Positions 45,464 through 57,268 of a stretch of DNA of 64,000 bases are shown here, piece by piece. A program made the position numbers and the translations under genes. The notes under the pieces were generated by a model. That model ran no database searches and had not been told where the DNA came from. It saw only the letters and a list, made by a program, of their open reading frames with translations. Origin of the DNA: Silurus meridionalis. Its lineage: Eukaryota; Chordata; Actinopteri; Siluriformes; Siluridae. Numbering within the stretch: the stretch's first letter is position 1; each line of letters starts with the position of its first letter. Location of the stretch: assembly GCF_014805685.1 (NCBI RefSeq), contig NC_060890.1, positions 14,690,500-14,754,499 on the forward strand, read 5' to 3'.

Positions 45464-45464
45464 A
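45411..45464. repeat. (TG)n microsatellite
   Basis: About 25 TG units starting at the outer terminus of the Tc1-like relic, consistent with expansion from its terminal ACTGTG. Confidence 0.95.
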
Positions 45465-45829
45465 CAATATGCACTAATTTTATTAATGCAGCACGCGTTT
45501 CTTTTTGACCATTTTTATTACAATTATAATGAAATATTAAAAAGGCAACACACAATTATTCCCAACAAAAAAAAAGATTGATAAAAAGATAATTATTATA
45601 AAAGAAATGATTTTTTGTAAAAAAAATTTTTTTACCAAACATTTGTTTTACTGATGCACCAAGTCTCATATAAAGCATCAAAATCCGCCATAATGCACAT
45701 GTCCGGCAATTAAAACCATCCGTGTGGAAACATAGCAAAAGGTCAGTTTGGTGTCCTGATGATTTACGTAATTTAAAACACCATAATTTCTTTAAAACAT
45801 TTACAAGAATAGTTTGTATTCATGCTCTG

Positions 45830-46015
45830 CGTTAAGTTTTTTATAACTTATAAAAGTTATAAAAAAATCTAAAAAAGTATTAATTTAGGGTACATTTGGA
45901 ATAAATAAAAATCAGATTAAGATTAAATTGGGATTAATCCCAAATTAACTCATGACAATCATGCGATTAATCGCGATTAAATTTTTTTATTGATTGACAG
46001 CCCTAATATAAAAAC
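45830..46015. repeat. MITE-like repeat with CGATTAATCGCGATTAA motif
   Basis: CATGCGATTAATCGCGATTA, then ATTGATTGACAGCCCTAATA is a fish repeat end that I recognise, though not by family. The left edge is approximate. Confidence 0.45.
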
Positions 46016-46424
46016 ATTTATACATACACACACGCACACATGCACACACACACACACGTGTTAAAAATCTGTTAAAATCTGAGTTTACTTAGGAACATAT
46101 AAATTAGCAGATCACAAGTTTAGTCTCCGCCTCGCACTTTGAGCGAGACGGATCAAAGTTATTATAATTTTTTTATTATTATAATAATTAAACTTGAAAA
46201 CATGCACAACAATGCCAGGGATTAAAAAAAACAACAGCAACAAAAAAACTATAGTTAGCGGAATGTGTATGTGGCTACTCACTCTGTACCGGAAATAAGT
46301 TTTGTTTTGCGCTTGCATGAAAACGCAAAAAAATCCTTAGCGCTAGCTGCTAACCAGGAATTAGTTAGCGGCTAATGTGTTATGGATGAACATTTTATGT
46401 TCAGCTTCAAGAATTTTTTTTATA

Positions 46425-47059
46425 CAGTGGTACCTCTGAATACGAATGCCCCAGAATACGTATAATTCAGTATACGAATCGAAATTTATGATAATGTTCT
46501 TATCGGTTTATAAATAAAAATTTAGAATAAAAATCATCCAAATCTCGTGGGCTAAAATTCGAAGGGAAGATGGTTCTTCTGTACCACGTCACCATGCTCT
46601 CCTACGCATCTTACGCTCTCTGTTACGTTAATACTCATCACTGAACAGTATTGCATACACTGAGTGTAAAAAAAAAAAGTGTATAAAAAAAGATAACAGT
46701 GATTCGGATATGCCCGATATTATAGTGGAAGGAGATTAGTCTCCTCCCAAACAATAATTCTTCCTCCTTCTTCTCCGAACCTCATCTCCATCATGCCAGC
46801 ATTCACTCTTCTCAAAGGTAAAGTACTCAGTAAAGACAATGATGTAGATGTTAACGCACCATTATTAAATGCTAAAAACTAAATAATATTAGTGCATATT
46901 GGTTGTATTTTTATGTATATAATAATTTTTGGGGTCGTTCGGAACAAATTATCCCACTTTACATTATTCCTTATAGGGTAATTCGTATCAGAATACGAAT
47001 ATTTCAGAGTGCGAATCGTGTTCCGGAACGAATTTAATTCGTGTTCTGAGGTACCACTG
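46425..47059. mobile_element. pogo/Tigger-like MITE
   Basis: The 635 bp element begins CAGTGGTACCTCTGAATACG and ends TTCTGAGGTACCACTG, giving terminal inverted repeats with core CAGTGGTACCTC flanked by TA on both sides. Sub-terminal repeats such as GAATACGAAT recur at both ends. No transposase frame is present, so this is a non-autonomous derivative. Confidence 0.82.
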
Positions 47060-47086
47060 TATATTCTCAAAAGATTTCTGTTTATT

Positions 47087-47091
<5 letters not shown>

Positions 47092-47158
<67 letters not shown>

Positions 47159-47226
47159 GTGTGTGTGTGTGTGTGTATATATGTGTGTGTGTGTGTGTAT
47201 GTACTGTATGTATGTGTATATATATA
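47092..47226. repeat. (AT)n-(GT)n microsatellite
   Basis: About 30 AT units followed by GT runs interrupted by TATA. It fills the gap between the Tigger-like MITE and TIR element copy 3. Confidence 0.95.
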
Positions 47227-47832
47227 CCGTATTTTTCGGACTATAAGCTGCTACTTTTTTCCCACGTTTTGAACCCCGCAGCTTAAACAACGAAGCGGCT
47301 AATTTTCCTGGGTTTTTCCCGGTTTCATAAACTTCAAGCCAAAAAACTGAACCCCAAAACATTTGACCAAAGAAATTTCCGAACAGAAACGAAAAAACGC
47401 ACCTCACCTGTGTTCTGAGCTGTACGGCATCGGGAGAAAAAACTTCCATCGGGTGATTTTTAAACGCACGAAGAAATAGTTGTGAAAGGAAGGAGGAAGA
47501 CAGTGAACAATGACTTTCTTGGTCGGCTACTGTTTAGATACAAGCCGTTGTAATGCGTTGAGTCTGGGTGAAGGGAGAGCTCGCTACTGGCATGCTATTC
47601 CCAAAATACCGCTATGCTCCTAAAGGAAGCGCAACATATTTCACCCGTCTTTCGTTAAAGCCTGTGTAAAGTACATTAGTACTTTACACAGACTGCGGCT
47701 TATTAGTACATTAGTACATTAGACTGCGGCTTATAGACAGGTGCGGCTTATTTATGTTAAAAATAAAAATATTTGTAAAATTCAGTGGGTGCGGCTTATA
47801 TATGGGTGCGCTTTATAGTCCGGAAATTACGG
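47227..47832. mobile_element. TIR element copy 3, internally deleted
   Basis: The 606 bp copy starts CCGTATTTTTCGGACTATAA and ends TTTATAGTCCGGAAATTACGG's terminal motif, with TA on both sides. It lacks roughly 200 bases of internal sequence found in copies 1 and 2, and has a small local duplication around GTACATTAGTAC (47670-47715). Confidence 0.85.
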
Positions 47833-47834
47833 TA

Positions 47835-48278
47835 TGTATATATGAAATGTGTGTGTATGTAGTATATATCTCATTCAATCTCATGGCTTCCTGTGTTTTT
47901 ACTTCTTTCAGTCTTTCTGTCTCTGACAGTAGTCACCACCATACTTTCTGATCCCTTTAAAAACCTGATTTAGAAATGGCTTGATTGATAGGCAGGATTG
48001 TTGCAGGGCCCCCATGTGTTCTGGTAGATGTTTTGAGTCACATGCCACATAGATCTCAATCCTGTCTTGAACCTCATATGATCCTGTGCCTGAGAAAGAA
48101 TGTTTTTGCTATTTTTGTTCACACTGTGGACTGGCAGCCTGAATATGTGTAAATATTTGTAAGTTGTGTTTAAATTGTGTTCAGGACAATGGAAAGAGAA
48201 GGAAAAAAGAAAGAAGAGACAGTCTGTCAGGAATTCTTTGTGGGTAATGAGTAGTGACAGCTCTTAATAACTGTTTGT

Positions 48279-48345
<67 letters not shown>

Positions 48346-51300
48346 GTGTGAGAGAGTGTTTTGCAAACTGGACCTGACAAGAGTCTAGGGTGTTTTTTTT
48401 GCTGGCGATTTTACTTTGACCAATAACTGTAATGATCGCAGACTAGAAAAGAAATCAGGTTTAAACTGTGTAAAGCCATAAATACAGCGTTCTATGACCT
48501 TGACTCGAGGTTTGCCTGTGAACATGCTGGCAGAGCAACTGATCGCCTGCTGCTAAAAGATCCTCAAGAGACCTTCTATCATTTCTAAATTTATAATACT
48601 TGTTTCTGTCTGGTCTAAATGTGTAATATAGCGTAATGGTTCACTGATATGTTTTTCAAGTCAACAACAAAATTGATATAGCACTTCAGCCACATGATAT
48701 TTCTGTTCTGCTTGTCATATTTTGGATTGTATTTCTGGGAATGTTGAATAAAGAAAATGCAAACAGTCTACAAACTAACAGAAATGATAAAGTTACACAA
48801 GGATGAAGTCACAAGAATATAGAAAGGTGTGCGGCCAGCATCAGTAAAATTATGTTGAGTCCAACATACTGATGTCAGCTTTAAAATGCTTGTCAGACAA
48901 ACAAGGCAACAAATGCAGTTTGACAGGTTTTTAATAATCCAGGAAATCAAAATGAGAATGAGACTCAAAAGGCTAAGGATTAACAAAAAAAACAGAAACA
49001 GATTCATATCCAGGATAGCAATTACTAAACAAAGGCTTGTCTGGTGAAAATCAACAAAGAGTTAAACTTTGTAATTACATGTGAACATATAGGTGTGTCT
49101 GTGATTGCATTTGAGTCCCAGTGTATGCAATCAGTAATTGGCTGACTGTGAATGTGAGAGTGTATATAGTGGAGTTTTATGTATTCTGAAAACTGTACTT
49201 TTGTGTTGATTCCTGTGTAAACATGACAATCTTATACTATGAACTTTCGTTTGATATCTAAATAATACTACATACATGAGTATATAACTAGTTCTGTGCA
49301 GTGTTAAGGAATGCACTTATTTCACAGAGCTACGTTAAATATAGTGCTTTGTAATGGGTAATGGCTTAAATGCAATTTAGACTAAAGACTGAATAACAAT
49401 TTCTTTGACAAAAATGCAAATAGTGTTATTCATTGGAACATCCAAAGAACACTGCACATTAAGTGGGAGGATGCACCCCAGTGCAAAGCGCTTAGTCACT
49501 GTGTGTTTGTGTGTGTGTCTAGATGGTTAGCAGCAGCAGGAGCTCTAATGAAGAAGAGCCATTTGTTTAAGGGGCACTAGGAGTCATTTTTCTCCAGAGG
49601 AATGGAAATGTTTTGACATTAACAGTCAAATTATGGCAACACATCCTGCTTGGGAAGGAAGTGACAAAAGCCTGCACTCTCCGGGTTAAACTCACACATT
49701 CCCTTACTTGCTTCCTCCCTTATACCCCCAACCTAACCTCATTCACTTTTAAATAGGCTGCTAAACAACACTTTCTGTCTCTCTCATTCAAGCATACACA
49801 TTGCAGCTCTTTCTTTCCCGCTTAATACTCACTCTCACTGTCCTTTCATCCCCTTCCTTCGCTCTTTTGTACCCCTGGCTCCCTTTTCATAGGCACCGTT
49901 CAGAACCTGATCTCTGAGCTAATGAAGTGCTATTTAACCCAAATCCTTCATTGTTAAATATTTATTCTTGGTAAATGAGGGAGATTATCTTTGAGCAGCT
50001 TTGCATCAGAGAAGACAAAAAGGCTGCAATAACCCTCTCTCCTGTGTGGAAGACATCTCCTGACTTCAGTTTTATAAGGTTGTGTTGTGCAAAGAGCAGT
50101 TCTGAGGGTATGAGGCATTCAAAATCTGGGACATCTCAGTGTGCAGAACTGTGGGATAGATTAATCCACATTTATAGTTCAAAAAGAATAATTTTAAAAG
50201 AGCTTCAAATGTACACACGATCAAAATCCAGAAGCATTTTTAGGGATTATAGCGTTATCAGCAGCCGCTTAGAGGTAGGCTGACTTAGAGCCTGCATCTC
50301 CTAGTGATCCTTGGACACAGGGGATCCGTCTCTCATCTTCCAAAACGTTTTGCGTCAAAGGGAATTCCCTAAGAGCTAATATTTTAAAATCGAGCCAAGG
50401 GCCCAGATCTTAGAAATCTTGATGTAGTTTATATCTTTGGATAACATTACATGATGACAACACAGCAACAACAGTAAGGGTGTTGCTTTAGTGCAAGGTG
50501 TGTTTTTTAAAGGTAAACAGTGAATTTGGTGGAAGCCAGATAAAGGCACCCATTTTAAACACATAATAAATGCATAAACAAAGCTTAAGTCATTGCATAA
50601 GCAGCAATTCCTAAATGCTAAAATAATCAAATCTGACTTTAAATGACAAACTGTATGTAATAATTACAATCACGTGGATTATAGACTGAAAGGGTAGATA
50701 AATAAATAGCTACGGAAAAATACAACGAAATGTTTTGGCTCAATGTTTTATTCACACCAATATAATATAAAGCAGTGATCATGTGTCAAGACAGTTCAAA
50801 TAAAGATAATATATTGAACAGAAAAATGTATCAAGATTACGTGCTGAGTTTGCTTGAAACAAAGTGAGGATATAAACTTATAGTATAGTCCTCTCTTCTT
50901 CGTTCAGCTTTCTAATCCAGGCTGTGACACAACACAGTCCTGCTTCTACCAGACATCTGTAAGAGCCTTTGAAAAGGCCCCTGTGTCTGAAAGATGAACT
51001 CATGCTGACATTTGCTGTATTTAAAGAACGTGTCAAAGCCTGCTGCCCAAAGGTTTAACATAATAAGGGGCTATAAAGTTTGCTAGAATGACTTGTGGTA
51101 AAACATGGTGATGGTGGAACCCCAGTGTTTTTTCAAAAAGTCATAGTGGACAGAAGGAAGGTTTTCATGCACAAGTTTACTGTTGTAAGCAATTTGGTGA
51201 CACAGCCAGATCGGCAGCTAATGATTGAGGGAACTGCTTATGACCAGCTTTTTAAATAGTCTTGGGTGCATACTGTAGATGTGTAGATGCTCCGTCAAGT

Positions 51301-53654
51301 TCCAGCATGTTGATCCTGTAGCATTAGTACATGTACAAGTGTTCTGACAGGACCACAATGTGTTGACAAGACAACAGATTGTAATACAGAAACACAATAT
51401 TTCTTAGAGTTTTAAAAATTAAAAGGAAAATCTGTTTCTTTTTTTTTTATTTGCAACATTAAAAACAGATCAGAAATATACAGAGGTTAAACAGACAGTA
51501 CTAAGTTTTCAAATTAGCTCCTCTGTAATAGATATTTAATGTTAAATCTTCGTTAACAGTGAACAGTTTACATATACAGGATTTTTTTAAAAGCATTTAG
51601 CTTTCTATACTGGACATTCCTGTGCATAAGTTTTTTTGGTATTGCATTATTAAAGCCAGAGTTTAAACTAAAAGATAGCATAAGATAAACTATACTCAAA
51701 TCTGATCTGTGAGGGAAAAATTCCAAATAGATTTTTTGGTGTTCTTCTTCAGAATACTTATAACAGCTTGTGATAACAAAACAATAAATGTAATTTGGGT
51801 AAATTCTAGTAAAACACATAGATAATAATTTACCTAGCAATTAGTATAGGTTTGTGCCAGCCTCGTAGCTTTATAAATGGCAGTGTGTCAAGATTTATCA
51901 CTAAAGTGTGTAAGTGTCTTATCTGTATACAGTTTGCTGTCCTTACATTACCTGAATATAATGTTTGCACTAAAGGGTATCTTACACCTCCTGTCTATCT
52001 TTAAATCAGAGGAGATATTTCAGAGTGCTGATGGCATCCAACACTCATACAGACAGATTCCTGTGTGTCTGTCTCGCTCTGGGAGAATAGAACAGATAAA
52101 TAGAATGGAGAAAAATGACACACAGGAGAAAATCACACTTCATGCAGTAGCCAGGAGAAACACTCAATTGGAAATGTGAGTGTTGTCTTGCATTATTTTA
52201 GGATAACAAGTCTGCAGGTATTCTTCTATGCCACCGACTCTCCCCAGGCTGAACTGATTGTATTTGGTTCATTGGAGCAGCATTCTAGGACCCTTGTGCC
52301 ACAGTGTGGCTACAAGTAGCATTACACTTTTATTAAAGTGGCTGCCTCTGTTATGCACACCATGAAAGAGGTGTTCTGAGTCATCACACATCACTCCTGA
52401 GAACAGGGAGGATGGGAACTCTGTAACTGTATTTATCTGAGTATAAGCCCAGGCTAAATCTACACTGCTGACTAAATGGTGTCATGTATATACACCATAA
52501 TTCATCTTGCTATGGTTTTTAGAGATTAAAAATGTCATATCAAAGACAGTTGTGCTTAATGTTTCAGGCTTATGCCACATTTCAGAAGTACGGGATGAGA
52601 TTTTCTTACTGTGAGACCTTGATGCAACTTCTGGAGCTAACTTATATGTATATATAATATTACATAACTCCCATTTAGAGAATGTTCCTCTTCTTTCTCA
52701 AGCCATTGAATTTTGCCACAGTAGTGCATCATGATGCAGAGTGCATCATACTGTATCACACTTTCTGTGGTATTAACACCTTCATTTGGTACACCTATTG
52801 CATGCTAAAGATTCTTGTATATATTTTTTTAATCACATCTGCCCATATGTTAGATGATCATTAAGAAATTATCAGAAATGAAGTTATTTTGAGACTTTAA
52901 AAAGGCACTGACAAGCCGCAAGTCATCGTGTGTGTGCCCATGTGTGTAATCCAGTGGAAAACTCAGCAGATGGCCCACTCTCATTTCCCTGTGAGGGGCC
53001 AGAGTTGCCTTGGTATGTTGCCATGTTCTCAGGAGAAAGACGCAGGCAGGCTTTTAGCACCAGGAAGGTTGGGAGAGTGAAACTACCTACTGAGGTTACT
53101 ATATTTATCAGCTTTTAGTCCGAATGACATCTTATGCCAAGCAGACCTAAAATTAAACAGTGTCTACATTTTATAACTGATGTGAATTAAAGTTTAAATT
53201 TAAATTCAGATAGACTTTAATTTTAGGCCACAATCTATGATTTTTTCTCTACACGGGTAAATAGAATATATAATACTAACATCGCAGGTTAAACATTTCT
53301 AATCTGGGGTTATTTTATTTTATTTTATTTATTTATTTATTTTTTACATATGAGCATATTTGGAAAACATTATCGAATCAGCAATAATGTATTGTAATGC
53401 TCAAGAAAACGATCATAAAAAGTCAGTAGTGCAGTGTTCCAGAAGCAGAGAGACATTATTTTTATTACATGTGGGTGTGTACACATTATCATTTAATTCC
53501 ATGTCTTATGTTAGACTTGAATATTATTACGTATGATAACATTTTCTAAATGGGCTCTGTAATAAGGATTACATTTTGTATTTGCTTCACTTTTCTCTCT
53601 GTTTTTCATATTCTCATCCCCTCCTCCTCAATCTTTCCCTCTTTCTGTTACCAG
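47835..53654. other. Putative ndst2 intron 1 segment, to the acceptor
   Basis: There is a (GT)n array near 48275 and otherwise nothing recognisable. The last 70 bases before 53655 are a strong pyrimidine tract ending CTTTCTGTTACCAG. No CpG-rich promoter is seen next to the ndst2 coding exons. Confidence 0.5.
48275..48350. repeat. (GT)n microsatellite
   Basis: About 33 GT units with one early TATG interruption. Confidence 0.96.
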
Positions 53655-53965
53655 GCCACCAGCGCTGTGCATCTTTAGCTTCATCAATGTATCCATTGTT
53701 CAATCAGATGAATGACCCACCAGAAGAACATAGATGAAAAAGAAGCAGACATCCCATAGACTGATCTTTTAACATCTGGAGCTTGGGGTGCTTTCATAAA
53801 TCTGTTTTCTGTATCCAGGGGAAAAAAGGAGGAGCGGCAAAGCTGTCGCTAGCTATGGGTGCCATGGTCACCTAGACGCAATGTCTGTGTCTTAGACCAA
53901 GACTTGGTTCTTTCTCTTCCTCAAGATTGTTAGGTGCTCTTCCTAAAATCCTGGCCCTGCTAGCC
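53655..53965 (+). other. ndst2: ndst2 5' UTR part of the start-codon exon, with upstream ORFs
   Basis: The exon starts after CTTTCTGTTACCAG. Before the main ATG there are closed upstream ORFs at 53687-53737, 53712-53759, 53734-53772, 53855-53875 and 53881-53895, three of them overlapping. Mammalian NDST leaders have been reported as long, structured and able to support cap-independent initiation, so translational control is plausible here. Confidence 0.8.
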
Positions 53966-54988
53966 ATGGCTGGTGTGAGGAAGTTAACTCGTGCTGTGCG
54001 CCAGCAGGGCCTACACCGTCTGGTTTTGGCACTTATACTCTTCTGCCTGCTGTCCATGGCCTACCTGGCCTACCATGTTAGTGGTGGTCCTAAGATCAAG
54101 GAAGCGCCTCCTCTGCCACTGGGGGAATGTGTGACTGCAGCTCCCATCACTGTTAGCCAACGAGCTCCTCCTTTCCTGCCCTCTGAGCTGAATCATAGAT
54201 GGCAGGCATCAAGGAAGCTAGACACTTCACGCATTGAACCTGTGGTGCTACTGTTCATAGAGAGCATTTACTCACAGCTGGGTCAGGAGATTGTGGCCAT
54301 CTTGGAGTCTAGCCGCTTTAGGTACCATACTGAAATTGCCCCGGGAAAAGGTGACATGCCTGCACTGGCCTGGCGGGGCAAAGGCCGCTATGCTTTAATC
54401 ATCTATGAAAATCTGCTCAAGTATGTCAACCTGGACTCCTGGAACAGGCAGCTATTAGATAAGTACTGCCAGGACTATGGTGTGGGCATCATTGGTTTCT
54501 ATCGTGCCAATGAAAACTCTCCATCTAGTGCCCAGCTCAGAGGATTCCCACTTTTCCTGCGTTCCAATCTTCCACTGTGGGACTATAGGATTAACCCGGC
54601 TGCTCCACTACTCTACATCACTCGGCCCAGTGAACTTGAACCTGGCTCACTCCCTGCTGATAACTGGACAACTTTCCTGTCAAACCACAGCACTTACGAG
54701 CCTGTACTGCTGGCCAGCCCCAGGCCTGCTGAGGTATCCACACATTCCATTCTTCAGAGGGTGCTGTTGGCTACTGTAATACAAGACCTGGGTCTTCATG
54801 ATGGAATCCAGCGTGTGCTTTTTGGAGCAAGCCTCTCCTTTTGGCTGCATAAACTGCTGTTTGTGGACGCGGTTGGGTATTTGACAGGCAGGAGGCTGAG
54901 CCTATCTCTGGAACGATTCCTGCTTGTAGATGTGGATGACATCTTTGTTGGGAAGGAGGGGACACGCATGAAGGTGGCTGATGTGGAG
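53966..54988 (+). CDS. ndst2: ndst2 coding exon 1
   Basis: Encodes residues 1-341: signal anchor, stem and most of the N-terminal deacetylase half, with [50 protein letters not shown] and [15 protein letters not shown]. The donor is GTGGAG|GTGAGA (phase 0). The frame stays open by chance to 55087 in the intron. Confidence 0.96.
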
Positions 54989-56520
54989 GTGAGAATAAAG
55001 GCCAATACTCTTGAATGTATTTACTATGTAATGGGCTTAATAGTACACACTAGTTTAATAGATGACCGGCCACCCTGTGCATGGTAGTCTGAGCGAGCAT
55101 AATAATTGGCTCTGTTTTCCGGGTGGGATAAAAGGCAGTCCTTTCCCCCTGATCATTCAGAACAGCACTAGTCTACTAGTCTCAGATATCTTTTAGCTCA
55201 AGTATACAAAATGGAGCAGTTGGCACTGTTTTGACCCAATACCCTCCCAGATGTCATGTAGCAATTGGGTGTGAATTTACTATTTTTAAACTAAGAGAAA
55301 ATATAAATAGCTTTTGACCCATTTTGCATGACTAATTAGGTCATATGTAATGACACATCTACTGCATAGTTTCACAAATGTTTTCATGTCATTTGAACTT
55401 TAATATTTGATGACTGAATGGCTAATGATTAGAGCATTAATACATTGCCTAATCAATTTAATGTGATTTAATATGGATATGAGATTTTAAGACAGTCTCT
55501 GTTTTAGGATTATTCTCCTTTATTCCATCTATGGCATTTTGTATCTACCATTTTGTACACCTCCTCAGATACATTTCCTGATGAGTGTTGTATCAAATCC
55601 TCTAACAGCAGCTCCCCTTCAGCAAGTGTCACATTCACTTTGTCAGTGTGTGATAATGGCAGGGTTTTTTTTAGGCGCTGCTTCACACCCAGACTAAACT
55701 CCGTGCTCTGGTCCCCAATTTCACTTTCAACTTGGGCTTTTCCGGAAAATTTTTCCATACAGGTATGTCATAACAGAATTAAGAGTCATGTAAGATTACG
55801 ATTATTTGTGTGTTCCATATTTGCTTAGTTTATTTTGTCATAAGGTTTATATTTATTTTTGCACATATATATGTATTGTTCAGGTACAGATGAGGAGGAT
55901 GAAGGTGACAACACCTTGCTTAGACACAGGCAGGAATTCTGGTGGTTTCCTCACATGTGGAGCCACATGCAGCCACACCTCTTTCATAATGTTAGTGTGC
56001 TTGCAGATCAGATGAGACTTAATAAACAGTTCGCTCAGGTAAGCACCAACCACATTCACAAACACCACCATTTCCCAAACTCATGTCATATTCTCTTAAA
56101 TCAGTATTATGCTTTTCTCAAGTTTATACTTCTCTTTTGCTAGCTTTCTTTCTGACTTCAACCATTTACTTTTTTTTTTTCTGTCTGTAGGAACATGGCA
56201 TTCCCACTGACATGGGTTATGCTGTGGCCCCTCACCACTCAGGTGTTTACCCAGTACACAACCAGCTCTATCTGGCCTGGAAGAATGTGTGGGGCATTTC
56301 AGTGACCAGTACAGAGGAGTATCCACACCTCAGACCTGCCCGCTTCCGCAGAGGCTTCATTCACAGCGACATAAAGGTTTCTCACATAGGACATGATGTG
56401 AAGTCACATAACAAGAAACGCTTGACATATCAGCTGAACATAGTTGCACTTTGAGATAAATTCAACAGTAATTAAAATGAATTAACGCCGTTAATACATG
56501 TTAATACAGTTTTACATAGC

Positions 56521-56594
<74 letters not shown>

Positions 56595-56720
56595 TCTCTT
56601 GCTGTTGCTTCACTAATGCGCAATTTAATGGTGTGTTTAGATAATTAATTAATTTCTATAAGTGTAGTATGTAAGCAATAAGAGACGTTTTATGTAGTCT
56701 CAATGAAAAATCAAATAACG

Positions 56721-56754
<34 letters not shown>

Positions 56755-57220
56755 GAACATAAAAAAAATAAAAATAAAAAGTATATCTACTTTGGAAATA
56801 GTTTACAAAAATATTTCTGGGAGTAATATTTTTGGAGATATCAAATCTTAAACAAGGCTTCCTGGTTAAGATGTTTTTATAATGGAAAATTTCTTAACTG
56901 TGTTAATTTATCTTTAAATGTAAAAATGTGATGTTTGCATTCATCCAAAATACTTAATAGAGTTTGGTTATAGGTCAAAAGCAATGAAAAAGTGAACAAA
57001 TAGTGAACAAAATCTGAAACATTCAAAAACTGTTGTTTTAACAGTGTTGAAATGGTACAGAATGACCCAGGCTATTTTTTTTTCCAGGTCCTCCCACGGC
57101 AGACGTGTGGCCTCTTCACACACACTATCTTCTATAAGGATTACCCAGGAGGCCCTCAAGAACTAGACAAAAGCATTCGGGGTGGAGAGCTGTTCCTTAC
57201 TGTGCTTCTCAATCCGGTCA

Positions 57221-57268
<48 letters not shown>

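Noticed and set aside
11341..53654. A camk2g-like gene, the human neighbour upstream of NDST2
   Set aside because: No kinase or association-domain exons were found on either strand in this gap.
53927..53965. N-terminal extension of ndst2 from an upstream TTG
   Set aside because: No ATG in the extension. The ATG at 53966 has a strong context (GCCATGG) and gives the same N-terminal length as human NDST2.
55510..55758. Minus-strand open frame of 82 codons
   Set aside because: It is antisense to ndst2 exon 2, whose sense translation matches NDST2 with correct splice sites.
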